Shown here: positions 53,853 through 64,000 of the stretch, in pieces
Layout: each line of letters opens with the position of its first letter
How positions within the stretch are numbered: the stretch's first letter is position 1
NCBI RefSeq assembly: GCF_900106065.1
Contig: NZ_LT629796.1
Location: forward strand, 4,805,501 to 4,869,500
Length of the DNA: 64,000 nt
Direction: 5' to 3'
Source: Pseudomonas mandelii
GTDB lineage: Bacteria; Pseudomonadota; Gammaproteobacteria; Pseudomonadales; Pseudomonadaceae
Translations under genes and position numbers: made by a program
Notes under the pieces: model-generated
Seen by the model: only the letters and a program-made list of their open reading frames with translations
What the model was told of the DNA's origin: nothing
Database searches by the model: none

Positions 53853-56800
53853 TTATTTGAGGAGTTTCTGGAACTCCTCCACCGGCAGCGGCCGACTGTG
53901 CAAATACCCCTGATAAAAATGGCACCCCAGCCCCTGCAAAAATTCCAGCTGCTCCGCCGTTTCCACCCCTTCGGCGATCACTTTCAATTCCAGGCTGCGG
54001 GCCATGGCCACGATGGCGCGGATGATTTCGGCGTCGTTGGGGTCGGTGGTGGCATCGCGGATGAACGACTGATCGATTTTCAGCGTGTCGACCGGCAGGC
54101 GCTTGAGGTAGGTCAGCGAGGAGTAGCCGGTGCCGAAGTCGTCCATTGCAAAGCTCACGCCGAGTTTTTTCAGGCGGCGCATTTTGTTGATGGTGTCTTC
54201 CAGGTTCTGGATGACGATCCCTTCGGTGATTTCCAGTTTCAGCAACGAGCAGGGCAGGCCGTGGCTGCTGAGGCTGTATTCGATGCGTTCGACGAAGTCG
54301 TTTTGACGAAATTGCCTCGGGCTGATGTTCACGCACAGGCTGAAGCTGAGCGGGTTCACCAGGCCTTTGGCAACCAGCTTTTTGAAGGCCCCACAGGCTT
54401 CGTCGATGATCCACGTGCCCACTTCCAGAATCAGCCCGCTGTCCTCCAGCACCTTGATGAATTCGGTGGGCGATTGCGGGCCGAGTTCCGGGTGGTCCCA
54501 GCGCACCAGCGCTTCGGCGCCGACAATACGGTTGCCCCGAGCGTCGACCTGGGGTTGGTAATGCACATGGAACTCGCCCCGGGAAAGGGCCAGGCGCAAG
54601 TCGGTTTCCATGCGCAGGCGTTCACTGGCCGCCTTCTGCATGGTGTTGTGATACATCTGCGCCATGTTGCGGCCCGAGTCCTTGGCGCGGTAAAGCGCAA
54701 TGTCGGCACGTTTGAGCAGGTCGGTCGGGGTCGAGCCGTGGTCGGGGATCAGCGCGATGCCGATGCTCGGTGTCACTTGCAGGCGCTGGCCGTCGAGGAA
54801 CATCGGCTCCGACAACAGTTCACGCAACGTGTCCGCCAACTCCCGAACCTGGGCGCTGACTTCGTTGCGCGAGCCCTCAAGGCCGCTGAGCAGCACCACA
54901 AATTCATCGCCACCCAGGCGTGCCACGGTGTCTTCCATGCGCACGCTGGCTTCAAGCCGAGCCGTGATGATTTTCAGCACCGTGTCGCCCACCGGGTGAC
55001 CCAGGGAATCGTTGATGTGCTTGAAATGATCGAGGTCCAGGAACAGCAGCGCACCGCGCAGGTTGTGGCGCTTGAGCAGGGCGATCTGCTGGCTCAGGCG
55101 ATCCATCAACAGGGCGCGGTTCGGAAGGTTGGTCAGCGGGTCGTGGTAGGCCAGATGGCGAATCTGCGCTTCGGCATTTTTCAACAGGCTGACGTCTCGG
55201 CCAGTCAGCAACAGGCATGCGGTTTCGTTGAGGGTGATTGGCTCCACCGAGACTTCGACGGTCAGCAGTTCGCCGCGCTTGTTGCGGCCCAGCATTTCCT
55301 GGTGATGCACACGACCCTTAAGCTGCAACTCGGCCAGCAGCGCCGAGCGCTGTTTCTCTTCTGCCCAGATGCCGACTTGATACACCGTGCGGCCGACCAC
55401 TTCGTCGGCGCGGTAACCGGTCAGGCGACAAAAACCATCGTTGACCTCCAGGTAGCGCCCGGTATCGCGTTCGGTGATGGTGATCGCGTCCGGGCTTGAG
55501 TGAAACGCCTTGGCAAACTTCTCTTCGCTGGCCTTGAGTGCCGCTTCGGAACGCTGTTGCTGGGTAATGTCGCGCAGGGTCGTGACGATGCACGGCTGGT
55601 CGCCCACGCTGATCTGCCGGCTGGAAATCACGCAGGTCAGGGCTTGCCCGTCTTTGTGTTGGGCGATGATCGCGACATTGTTCAGCCCCTGTTCGCGGAT
55701 GACTTGTTCAATTCGTTGCAGGCTTTTCGCTGACGCGTCCCACAGGCCGATTTCGTCGGCCCTGCGGTCAATCACTTCGGCGGCGCTCCAGCCGAAGGTC
55801 TGGGTAAAGCTGGAGTTGATCTCGATGAACTGGCCAGTGTCCTGGCGCGTGACGCAGATCGGGTCCGGGCTGACTTGAAACAGCGTGGCGAATTTCTCTT
55901 CGGAGGCCACCAGCCGTTGTTCGCGCTCCACTTGATCGGTGATGTCCAGCAAGGTGCCGGCCATGCGCAGCGGTGCGCCGTTTTCATCGCGGTAGAGGCG
56001 GGCACGACTTTCCAGGTAGCGTGAACTGCCGTCCGGCAACTGCACGCGATAAGTCAGCTGATAATTGCCGGCCGGTCCTTCGCGCAGGCTGCGATAAGCG
56101 TCGCGCATGCTGCCGCGTTCTTCGTCGGGCACACCTTCGAAAAACGCGTCGAAGGACTCATGGAAGGGTATGGCCTCCAGCCCGTGCAACTGCGCGGCCC
56201 GCGCCGAGCCGTACAGCATGCCGCTGGGAATGTGCCAGTCCCAGGTGCCGAGTTGCGCCGAATCCAGGGCCAGGTCGAGGCGTTCCTGGCTGTCTTTCAG
56301 CGCGAGTTCGGCGGCCTTGCGTTCCGTGGTATCGAGGAAAGTGCTCAGCAGGTAGGGCTGGCCTTCGAGTTCGACTTTCTGTGCGCTGAGGATGCCGTCG
56401 TGGATCTGGCCATTGCTGGCGCGAAACTGCACCTCCATGCTGGTCAGTTCGCCCTTGGCCTTGGTCGCCTTGACCAGCACGTCCCGTTGTTCCGGGTGCA
56501 CCCAGAGGCCCAGTTCGACGGTGGTTCGGCCAATGGCGTCCTGCACCGGCCAGCCGAACAGGCTTTCGAAATACTGATTGGCTTCGGTAATCAGGCCATC
56601 TTCCTGGCGGGTCAGCAGCACCATGTTCGGGCACAGGTGAAACAGCGTGGCAAAGCGTTTTTCCGAGCTGCTCAGGGCCTGTTCGCGCTGGCGCTGATGG
56701 GTGATTTCGCGAATGACCCCAATCATCCGTGGCCGACCGTCTTTGTCCGGCAGCAAGCTGCCGTTGATCTCCAGCCAGTGCAGGCTGCCGTCGGGCCAGC

Positions 56801-57131
56801 GGATGCGGTGGTGCATCGCCTGCTCCAGCGGGGCGCCGGCGATCACGGCATGAAAGGCGCGAATGGTTTTTGCCCGATCCTCCGGAGGCAGCAAGTCGAG
56901 GTATTCCAGATCGGTCGGCAACGGCTGTCGGGGATCGAAGCCGAACAACGCCTGGGTGCCCCGCGACCAACTGATCTGTCCGCGCTCGATGTCCCAATAC
57001 CAGGCGCCCAGGCGCGCGCCGTTGAGGGCGGCCAACAACTGTGGTGCGCTTTCCCAGCTCTGCTCGGACCGTTTCGGGTCAAGCGCCTGTATACGTGGCA
57101 TCGGCGGAATACGGTCAACAGATTTCGGCAT
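53853..57131 (-). CDS. five-PAS GGDEF-EAL c-di-GMP protein
   Basis: A 1092-residue soluble protein with no membrane segment. Five PAS-like domains occupy residues about 25-640 (each ends in a D-I/T-T or D-V motif such as REITHQ, DTTERK, DITDQV, DITQQQ and DVSLLK). The GGDEF domain has an intact ARLGGDEF; the EAL domain has GAEALVRWDHP, LEITEGIV, MDDFGTGYSSLTYL and KIDQSFI. Both active sites look complete. PAS domains probably sense intracellular redox or ligands. Confidence 0.9.
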   Translation of the reverse strand: MPKSVDRIPPMPRIQALDPKRSEQSWESAPQLLAALNGARLGAWYWDIERGQISWSRGTQALFGFDPRQPLPTDLEYLDLLPPEDRAKTIRAFHAVIAGAPLEQAMHHRIRWPDGSLHWLEINGSLLPDKDGRPRMIGVIREITHQRQREQALSSSEKRFATLFHLCPNMVLLTRQEDGLITEANQYFESLFGWPVQDAIGRTTVELGLWVHPEQRDVLVKATKAKGELTSMEVQFRASNGQIHDGILSAQKVELEGQPYLLSTFLDTTERKAAELALKDSQERLDLALDSAQLGTWDWHIPSGMLYGSARAAQLHGLEAIPFHESFDAFFEGVPDEERGSMRDAYRSLREGPAGNYQLTYRVQLPDGSSRYLESRARLYRDENGAPLRMAGTLLDITDQVEREQRLVASEEKFATLFQVSPDPICVTRQDTGQFIEINSSFTQTFGWSAAEVIDRRADEIGLWDASAKSLQRIEQVIREQGLNNVAIIAQHKDGQALTCVISSRQISVGDQPCIVTTLRDITQQQRSEAALKASEEKFAKAFHSSPDAITITERDTGRYLEVNDGFCRLTGYRADEVVGRTVYQVGIWAEEKQRSALLAELQLKGRVHHQEMLGRNKRGELLTVEVSVEPITLNETACLLLTGRDVSLLKNAEAQIRHLAYHDPLTNLPNRALLMDRLSQQIALLKRHNLRGALLFLDLDHFKHINDSLGHPVGDTVLKIITARLEASVRMEDTVARLGGDEFVVLLSGLEGSRNEVSAQVRELADTLRELLSEPMFLDGQRLQVTPSIGIALIPDHGSTPTDLLKRADIALYRAKDSGRNMAQMYHNTMQKAASERLRMETDLRLALSRGEFHVHYQPQVDARGNRIVGAEALVRWDHPELGPQSPTEFIKVLEDSGLILEVGTWIIDEACGAFKKLVAKGLVNPLSFSLCVNISPRQFRQNDFVERIEYSLSSHGLPCSLLKLEITEGIVIQNLEDTINKMRRLKKLGVSFAMDDFGTGYSSLTYLKRLPVDTLKIDQSFIRDATTDPNDAEIIRAIVAMARSLELKVIAEGVETAEQLEFLQGLGCHFYQGYLHSRPLPVEEFQKLLK

Positions 57132-57197
57132 TGGCAGGCCTTGGGCTGAATTGGGCGTTAGGCGCAGGGGTTCGCGGCTCTATGGCAGTAGCACACG

Positions 57198-58088
57198 TTA
57201 GCCTTGAATCCCTGGCAGATCGATTTGTGCATCCAGCAAGGCCATGAAGGCCCGTGCCGCATTCGACAGCGTCCGTTCGGTGTGCAGGATATAGCCTAGC
57301 TGGCGAGTCAGTTGTATGCCCGGCAAAGGTATTCGCGCAACTTGATCGTCGAGCATCGTTCGCGGCAAAACGCTCCAGGCCAGGCCGATCGAGACCATCA
57401 TCTTGATGGTTTCCAGATAATTGGTGCTCATGGCGATGTTCGGCGTCAGTCCCTGAGCCTCGAACAGGCGCTGGACAATGTGATGGGTGAACGTGTTGCC
57501 GCCGGGAAACACCGCTGGGTGCAGGGCAATGTCCGCCAGGCTGACTGGGCCGTTGCTGATCAGCGAGTGCTCCGGGGCGACCACGAAATCCAGGGGGTCG
57601 TCCCACACCGGCGTGGCTTTGACCAAGGTATGAGGTTCCGGGGCGAGGGTGATCACCGCCAGTTCCGCGCGGCCATGGAGGATTTCCTCGTAGGCCACTT
57701 CCGAATCGAGAAACTGAATATCCAGCGCCACTTGTGGGTAGCGTCGGGTGAACTCCCTTAATAAGGGCGGTAAGCGGTGCAAGCCAATGTGGTGACTGGT
57801 GGCCAGCGTCAGGCGCCCGGTCACTTCGCCGGTCAGGTTGGTCAGGGCGCGGCGGGTGTCATCCAGCACATTGAGAATCTGATAGGCCCGCGGCAACAGG
57901 GCGCGACCGGCCTCGGTCAGGCCGACTTCACGACCCAGTCGATCGAAAAGCCGCACCTTCAATTGCTGCTCCAGCCCGGCGATGCGCTTGCTGATCGCCG
58001 GTTGTGTCAGGTGCAGCCGTTCTCCCGCGCCGGAGAAGCTTCCGGTCTCGGCAATGGCGATGAAAGCATTGAGATTGGCCAGGTCCAT
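57198..58088 (-). CDS. LysR-family regulator next to leuC
   Basis: A 296-residue LysR protein. The helix-turn-helix is LNAFIAIAETGSFSGAGERL, then QPAISKRIAGLEQQL. I chose ATG 58088 because MDLANLNAF is the usual family start. It is divergent from leuC with a 142-base gap and, as in other Pseudomonas, may regulate it. Confidence 0.87.
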   Translation of the reverse strand: MDLANLNAFIAIAETGSFSGAGERLHLTQPAISKRIAGLEQQLKVRLFDRLGREVGLTEAGRALLPRAYQILNVLDDTRRALTNLTGEVTGRLTLATSHHIGLHRLPPLLREFTRRYPQVALDIQFLDSEVAYEEILHGRAELAVITLAPEPHTLVKATPVWDDPLDFVVAPEHSLISNGPVSLADIALHPAVFPGGNTFTHHIVQRLFEAQGLTPNIAMSTNYLETIKMMVSIGLAWSVLPRTMLDDQVARIPLPGIQLTRQLGYILHTERTLSNAARAFMALLDAQIDLPGIQG

Positions 58089-58230
58089 TGCGGTATTCCA
58101 GTTGGTTATCCAAAGCATGAAAAATATGAATTTGAGTTATTTAATGTAACCCCCTAGGATCGACCTCACAAGCCAAAGGGTTATACAAACGGCCCGGGGC
58201 ATAGAAACAAGCTGATGAGGAAACCGTCTG

Positions 58231-59649
58231 ATGGCCGGCAAAACGCTCTACGACAAGCTCTGGGATTCGCATTTGGTCAAGCAGCGCGACGATGGCTCTG
58301 CCTTGATCTACATCGATCGTCACATCATTCACGAAGTGACCTCGCCGCAAGCCTTTGAAGGCCTGCGTCTGGCCGGGCGCAAGCCTTGGCGCATCGATGC
58401 CAACATCGCGACCCCGGACCACAACGTACCGACCACCCCGGAACGCAAGGGCGGCATCGAAGCCATTGCCGACCAGGTCTCGCGTTTGCAGGTCCAGACC
58501 CTCGATGACAACTGTGACGAATACGGCATCGTCGAGTTCAAGATGAACGACGTGCGCCAAGGCATCGTCCACGTCATCGGCCCGGAACAGGGCGCAACCT
58601 TGCCGGGCATGACCGTGGTCTGCGGCGACTCCCACACCTCGACCCACGGCGCGTTTGGCGCGTTGGCTCACGGTATCGGCACGTCCGAGGTCGAGCACGT
58701 GCTCGCCACCCAGTGCCTGGTCGCCAAGAAAATGAAGAATATGCGGGTGTCGGTCGAAGGGAAATTGCCGTTCGGCGTGACCGCCAAGGACATCGTTCTC
58801 GCGGTCATTGGCAAGATCGGCACTGCCGGCGGTAACGGCCATGCCATCGAGTTCGCCGGTAGTGCGATTCGTGATCTGTCGGTCGAAGGCCGCATGACCA
58901 TTTGCAACATGTCCATCGAGGCTGGCGCTCGCGTAGGACTGGTCGCCGCTGACGAAAAAACCGTCGCCTACGTGAAGGGCCGTCCATTCGCTCCGAAAGG
59001 CGCGGAATGGGACTTGGCCGTCGAAGCGTGGAAAGACCTGGTGACTGATGAAGACGCCACGTTCGACACCGTCGTCGAGCTCGACGCCACCCAGATCAAG
59101 CCACAAGTCAGCTGGGGCACTTCGCCCGAGATGGTGTTGGCCGTGGATCAGAACGTGCCGGACCCTGCGAAGGAAATGGACCTGGTCAAGCGCGGCTCCA
59201 TCGAACGCGCCTTGAAATACATGGGTTTGACTGCCAATCAGGCAATTACCGACATTCAGCTGGACCGCGTGTTCATCGGTTCCTGCACCAACTCGCGGAT
59301 CGAAGATTTGCGTGCTGCCGCCGTGATCGCCAAAGGTCGCAAAGTCGCTTCGACCATCAAGCAGGCCATCGTGGTGCCGGGCTCGGGTCTGGTGAAGGCC
59401 CAGGCTGAATCGGAAGGCCTGGACAAGATTTTCCTCGACGCCGGTTTCGAATGGCGTGAGCCGGGTTGCTCGATGTGCCTGGCGATGAACCCGGACCGTT
59501 TGGAGTCGGGCGAGCATTGCGCCTCGACCTCCAACCGCAATTTCGAAGGCCGTCAGGGCGCCGGTGGCCGTACCCACCTCGTGAGCCCGGCCATGGCCGC
59601 CGCCGCCGCGGTGAACGGTCGTTTCGTCGACGTCCGTGAATTGATCTAA
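58231..59649 (+). CDS. leuC: isopropylmalate isomerase large subunit
   Basis: A 472-residue aconitase-family protein that isomerises isopropylmalate in leucine synthesis. The iron-sulfur cysteines are in GSCTNSR and [10 protein letters not shown]. It begins the cluster leuC-leuD-methyltransferase-leuB and is followed by leuD after 11 bases. Confidence 0.96.
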   Translation: MAGKTLYDKLWDSHLVKQRDDGSALIYIDRHIIHEVTSPQAFEGLRLAGRKPWRIDANIATPDHNVPTTPERKGGIEAIADQVSRLQVQTLDDNCDEYGIVEFKMNDVRQGIVHVIGPEQGATLPGMTVVCGDSHTSTHGAFGALAHGIGTSEVEHVLATQCLVAKKMKNMRVSVEGKLPFGVTAKDIVLAVIGKIGTAGGNGHAIEFAGSAIRDLSVEGRMTICNMSIEAGARVGLVAADEKTVAYVKGRPFAPKGAEWDLAVEAWKDLVTDEDATFDTVVELDATQIKPQVSWGTSPEMVLAVDQNVPDPAKEMDLVKRGSIERALKYMGLTANQAITDIQLDRVFIGSCTNSRIEDLRAAAVIAKGRKVASTIKQAIVVPGSGLVKAQAESEGLDKIFLDAGFEWREPGCSMCLAMNPDRLESGEHCASTSNRNFEGRQGAGGRTHLVSPAMAAAAAVNGRFVDVRELI

Positions 59650-59660
59650 AGGAGCGCAGC

Positions 59661-60305
59661 ATGAAAGCTTTTACCCAGCACACTGGTCTTGTCGCGCCTC
59701 TGGATCGTGCCAACGTCGACACCGACCAGATCATCCCGAAGCAATTCTTGAAGTCGATCAAGCGCACGGGTTTCGGCCCAAACCTGTTCGATGAGTGGCG
59801 CTATCTGGATGTCGGGCAGCCTTATCAGGACAACTCCAAGCGCCCGTTGAACAAGGACTTCGTCCTCAACGCCGAGCGTTATCAAGGCGCCAGCGTGTTG
59901 CTGGCCCGCGAAAACTTCGGTTGCGGTTCCAGTCGTGAACATGCGCCGTGGGCGCTGGAGGAATACGGTTTCCGCAGCATCATCGCGCCGAGCTACGCCG
60001 ACATCTTCTTCAACAACAGCTTCAAGAACGGCTTGCTGCCGATCATCTTGAGCGACGCTGAAGTGGATGAGCTGTTCCAGCAGGTGGAAGTGACCCCGGG
60101 TTATCAGTTGCAGGTCGATTTGCAGGCCCAGACCGTTACCCGTCCGGATGGCAAGGTGTTGAGCTTTGAAATTGACGCCTTCCGTAAGCATTGCCTGCTC
60201 AACGGTCTGGACGATATCGGTCTGACGTTGATGGACCATGAAGCGATTGCGACGTTTGAAGCCAAGCACCGGGCGAGCCAGCCTTGGTTGTTTCGCGACG
60301 CGTAA
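59661..60305 (+). CDS. leuD: isopropylmalate isomerase small subunit
   Basis: A 214-residue subunit. [17 protein letters not shown] and [15 protein letters not shown] are typical. It follows leuC with a close ribosome-binding site (GGAG). Confidence 0.96.
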   Translation: MKAFTQHTGLVAPLDRANVDTDQIIPKQFLKSIKRTGFGPNLFDEWRYLDVGQPYQDNSKRPLNKDFVLNAERYQGASVLLARENFGCGSSREHAPWALEEYGFRSIIAPSYADIFFNNSFKNGLLPIILSDAEVDELFQQVEVTPGYQLQVDLQAQTVTRPDGKVLSFEIDAFRKHCLLNGLDDIGLTLMDHEAIATFEAKHRASQPWLFRDA

Positions 60306-60325
60306 GTTTGCGTAAGGCGTGATGA

Positions 60326-60397
60326 CGCCTTCGCGGGCAAGCCTCACTCCTACGGCTGAAATACGTCTCCCTGTAGGAGTGAGGCTCGCCCGCGAAG
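60326..60397. repeat. inverted REP pair
   Basis: CGCCTTCGCGGGCAAGCCTC and, facing it, TGTAGGAGTGAGGCTCGCCC with GCGAAG. Same family as the pair at 44897-44997. Confidence 0.75.
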
Positions 60398-60444
60398 AGG
60401 CCCGCCCAGACAACACAAGGCTAAACCCCAAAAGGAAGTCCCCC

Positions 60445-61212
60445 ATGACCCGCACCGCCCAGCACAACCAGGTAGTCCAAAAGCAATTCGGTGAACAGGC
60501 CTCGGCCTATCTGAGCAGCGCCGTACACGCTCAAGGCACCGAATTTGCGCTGCTACAGGCCGAACTGGCCGGGCAGGGCGATGCTCGGGTGCTGGACCTG
60601 GGGTGTGGCGCTGGTCACGTCAGTTTTCACGTGGCGTCGCTGGTCAAGGAAGTGGTGGCCTACGATTTGTCCCAGCAGATGCTCGACGTGGTTACCGTCG
60701 CCGCTGTGGACCGTGGTTTGAGCAATGTGACCACGGTCAACGGTGCCGCCGAGCGCCTGCCGTTTGCCGATGGTGAGTTCGACTTCGTCTTCAGTCGTTA
60801 CTCGGCGCACCATTGGAGCGACCTCGGCCTGGCCCTGCGCGAAGTCCGGCGGGTACTGAAGCCGGGTGGGGTGGCGGCGTTCATCGACGTGTTGTCACCG
60901 GGCAGTCCGTTGTTTGACACTTACCTGCAAAGCGTCGAAGTGCTGCGCGACACCAGCCATGTGCGCGATTATTCCGCCGGCGAGTGGTTGCGTCAGGTCA
61001 GCGAAGCGGGGTTGCATACCCGTAGCACTACGCGTCAACGGTTGCGGCTGGAGTACAACTCCTGGGTCGAACGCATGCGCACGCCAGAAGTGATGCGCGC
61101 CGCGATCCGCGAGTTGCAGCAGTCGATGGGCAATGAAGTACGCGAATATTTTGAGATTGAGGCCGATGGTTCGTTCAGTACCGATGTGCTGGTGCTGATG
61201 GCCGAACGATAG
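60445..61212 (+). CDS. SAM-dependent methyltransferase
   Basis: A 255-residue class I methyltransferase (UbiE/MenG-like). The SAM motif is VLDLGCGAGHVSFHVA; the second is FVFSRYSAHHWSDLG. I chose ATG 60445, which has AAGGAA in front. It lies between leuD and leuB, set off by REPs, and has no obvious role in leucine synthesis. Confidence 0.85.
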   Translation: MTRTAQHNQVVQKQFGEQASAYLSSAVHAQGTEFALLQAELAGQGDARVLDLGCGAGHVSFHVASLVKEVVAYDLSQQMLDVVTVAAVDRGLSNVTTVNGAAERLPFADGEFDFVFSRYSAHHWSDLGLALREVRRVLKPGGVAAFIDVLSPGSPLFDTYLQSVEVLRDTSHVRDYSAGEWLRQVSEAGLHTRSTTRQRLRLEYNSWVERMRTPEVMRAAIRELQQSMGNEVREYFEIEADGSFSTDVLVLMAER

Positions 61213-61263
61213 AATTTTTCCGGGTGTGCTCAAGGGCGCACCGACTGATGACATGAGGAAAGC

Positions 61264-62346
<1,083 letters not shown>

Positions 62347-62352
62347 TCTCTC

Positions 62353-62397
62353 GGGCCCGCTGCCACTTTCACTCTTGAAAGCAGCGGCCCACTTTTT
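62353..62397 (+). terminator. hairpin between leuB and asd
   Basis: GGGCCCGCTGC pairs imperfectly with GCAGCGGCCC, followed by ACTTTTT. It is placed to terminate leuB or to attenuate read-through into asd. Confidence 0.6.
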
Positions 62398-62415
62398 AAA
62401 GAAGGTGTAGTTGCG

Positions 62416-63528
62416 ATGAAACGTGTAGGTCTGATCGGTTGGCGCGGTATGGTCGGTTCCGTGCTCATGCAGCGGATGCTGGAAGAGCAGGATTTCGATC
62501 TTATTGAGCCGGTGTTTTTCACCACTTCCAATGTCGGTGGCCAAGGCCCGTCCGTGGGCAAGGACATTGCTCCGCTCAAGGACGCTTACAGCATTGAAGA
62601 GCTGAAAACCCTCGACGTGATTCTGACCTGCCAGGGTGGCGACTACACCAGCGAAGTATTCCCGAAGCTGCGCGAAGCCGGCTGGCAGGGTTACTGGATC
62701 GACGCCGCTTCCAGCCTGCGCATGCAGGATGACGCGGTGATCGTGCTGGATCCGGTGAACCGCAAGGTCATCGACCAGCAGCTCGACGCGGGCACCAAGA
62801 ACTACATCGGCGGCAACTGCACCGTCAGCCTGATGCTGATGGGCCTGGGCGGCCTGTTCGAAGCCGGTCTGGTCGAGTGGATGAGCGCCATGACTTATCA
62901 GGCGGCCTCCGGTGCCGGCGCGCAGAACATGCGTGAACTGATCAAGCAAATGGGCGCGACCCACGCCGCTGTCGCCGATCAACTGGCCGACCCGGCCAGC
63001 GCCATCCTCGACATCGACCGCCGTGTGGCCGAAGCCATGCGCAGCGACGCGTACCCGACCGAAAACTTCGGCGTTCCGCTGGCCGGCAGCCTGATCCCGT
63101 GGATCGACAAGGAGCTGCCGAACGGTCAGAGCCGCGAAGAATGGAAGGCCCAGGCCGAGACCAACAAGATCCTCGGTCGCTTCAAGAGCCCGATCCCGGT
63201 GGATGGCATCTGCGTGCGCATCGGCGCCATGCGCTGCCACAGCCAGGCGCTGACCATCAAGCTGAACAAAGACGTGCCGATCGCCGACATCGAAGGGCTG
63301 ATCAGCCAGCACAACCCTTGGGTCAAACTGGTGCCGAACAATCGCGAAGCCAGCATTCAGGAACTGAGCCCGACGAAAGTCACCGGCACCCTGAACGTGC
63401 CGGTTGGCCGTCTGCGCAAGCTGAACATGGGCACGCAGTACGTCGGCGCGTTTACCGTCGGCGACCAACTGCTGTGGGGCGCGGCCGAACCGCTGCGTCG
63501 CATGCTGCGGATCCTGCTTGAGCGTTGA
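62416..63528 (+). CDS. asd: aspartate-semialdehyde dehydrogenase
   Basis: A 370-residue enzyme for lysine, methionine and threonine synthesis. The nucleotide-binding start is [17 protein letters not shown], and the active Cys is in [23 protein letters not shown] follows. A strong terminator lies after it. Confidence 0.95.
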   Translation: MKRVGLIGWRGMVGSVLMQRMLEEQDFDLIEPVFFTTSNVGGQGPSVGKDIAPLKDAYSIEELKTLDVILTCQGGDYTSEVFPKLREAGWQGYWIDAASSLRMQDDAVIVLDPVNRKVIDQQLDAGTKNYIGGNCTVSLMLMGLGGLFEAGLVEWMSAMTYQAASGAGAQNMRELIKQMGATHAAVADQLADPASAILDIDRRVAEAMRSDAYPTENFGVPLAGSLIPWIDKELPNGQSREEWKAQAETNKILGRFKSPIPVDGICVRIGAMRCHSQALTIKLNKDVPIADIEGLISQHNPWVKLVPNNREASIQELSPTKVTGTLNVPVGRLRKLNMGTQYVGAFTVGDQLLWGAAEPLRRMLRILLER

Positions 63529-63546
63529 TCGATTGAAGTAATCAAA

Positions 63547-63581
63547 GAACCCGCGCCTTGAAAGAGGTGCGGGTTTTTTTT
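63547..63581 (+). terminator. terminator of asd
   Basis: ACCCGCGCCTT pairs with GAGGTGCGGGT, followed by TTTTTTT. Confidence 0.85.
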
Positions 63582-63605
63582 GGGAAGGTATGTCGTCAGG
63601 AAGGG

Positions 63606-63704
63606 CCTCTTCGCGGGCAAGCCTCGCTCCTACAGGTATCGCGGTTGTTTCAAGATTTCGCGACCGACACACAACCCGTAGAAGCGAGGCTTGCCCGCGA
63701 AGAA
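63606..63704. repeat. inverted REP pair
   Basis: CCTCTTCGCGGGCAAGCCTC and, facing it, GTAGAAGCGAGGCTTGCCC with GCGAAGAAG. Same family as the pair at 44897-44997. Confidence 0.75.
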
Positions 63705-63797
63705 GCCGGCGCATACACCACAAAACCCCAGCCGAATTGCCTGCGCGCCACCCACCCGGTAAAGTGCCGCTCCCCCCGTTTCGCCAGAGGTAGAACC

Positions 63798-64000
63798 ATG
63801 AGCCAGTCCTTTGATATTGCCGTGATCGGCGCCACCGGTACTGTCGGCGAAACGCTCGTGCAGATTCTCGAAGAACGCGACTTCCCGGTCGGCAACCTCC
63901 ATTTGCTGGCCAGCAGCGAATCCGCCGGGCATTCGGTGCCGTTTCGCGGCAAGAACGTGCGGGTGCGTGAAGTCGACGAATTCGATTTCAGCAAGGTTCA
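63798..64000 (+). CDS. second aspartate-semialdehyde dehydrogenase-like gene (partial)
   Basis: The first 67 residues run off the right edge: MSQSFDIAVIGATGTVGETL, then QILEERDFPVGNLHLLASS. This is the family's nucleotide-binding start, diverged from asd. In Pseudomonas the second copy (usg-like) follows asd; its role is unclear. Confidence 0.85.
   Translation, partial: MSQSFDIAVIGATGTVGETLVQILEERDFPVGNLHLLASSESAGHSVPFRGKNVRVREVDEFDFSKV

Overview
The window looks like the chromosome of a fluorescent-group Pseudomonas. The core blocks (aromatic aminotransferase - uvrB - DHA2 exporter - gltX - Ala/Glu tRNAs, and leuC-leuD-methyltransferase-leuB-asd-asd-like) follow an order I know from Pseudomonas. 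Coding regions are GC-rich and the intergenic REP sequences are of the Pseudomonas type. No identity search could be run, so species is not claimed.

Region 1 (1-8300) is accessory DNA, partly AT-rich. It starts with the edge of an SOS-box-controlled gene and a small three-gene operon, one gene of which is frameshifted. A defence-like block follows: a HEPN-domain protein (1281-2513), a large protein with an Mrr/REase-like N-terminus and a PIN-like C-terminus (3507-5471), and a convergent pair of TIR-like nucleotide-binding proteins (6071-6958 and 7088-7942) whose upstream regions are nearly the same. Two related small proteins (2583-2801 and 8065-8273) bracket most of the block. Between them lie a 159-bp MITE with a 4-bp target duplication and two scars that look like old integrase attachment sites.

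Region 2 (8800-32200) is mostly core. It holds a small lipoprotein, pheC, a long copper-resistance operon (copABCD plus three small metal-protein genes, all on the minus strand), two L,D-transpeptidases, a LysR regulator divergent from a HAD dehalogenase and class II aldolase pair, two c-di-GMP proteins, a DUF1254 protein, exonuclease III, an arylamine N-acetyltransferase, a BrnT/BrnA toxin-antitoxin pair and an NCS2 nucleobase permease.

Region 3 (32216-40493) is a compact genomic island inserted in the 3' end of tRNA-Asn. It carries an RND efflux pump (outer-membrane protein, TetR regulator, membrane-fusion protein, RND permease), a decayed thioesterase gene and a decayed P4-type integrase. 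A 27-28 bp direct repeat of the tRNA 3' end marks both edges. Two matching palindromes (GTGAC-N14-GTCAC) in front of the two pump transcription units are the likely TetR operators.

Region 4 (40500-64000) is core: small Pseudomonas proteins, an aminotransferase, uvrB, an EmrAB-type exporter, gltX, a tandemly duplicated tRNA-Ala/tRNA-Glu pair, a TetR regulator with a hydrolase and thioesterase, dusC, a heat-shock gene ibpA with a sigma-32 promoter and ROSE-like RNA thermometer, a five-PAS GGDEF-EAL protein, and the leucine and aspartate-semialdehyde genes, ending in a partial second asd-like gene.
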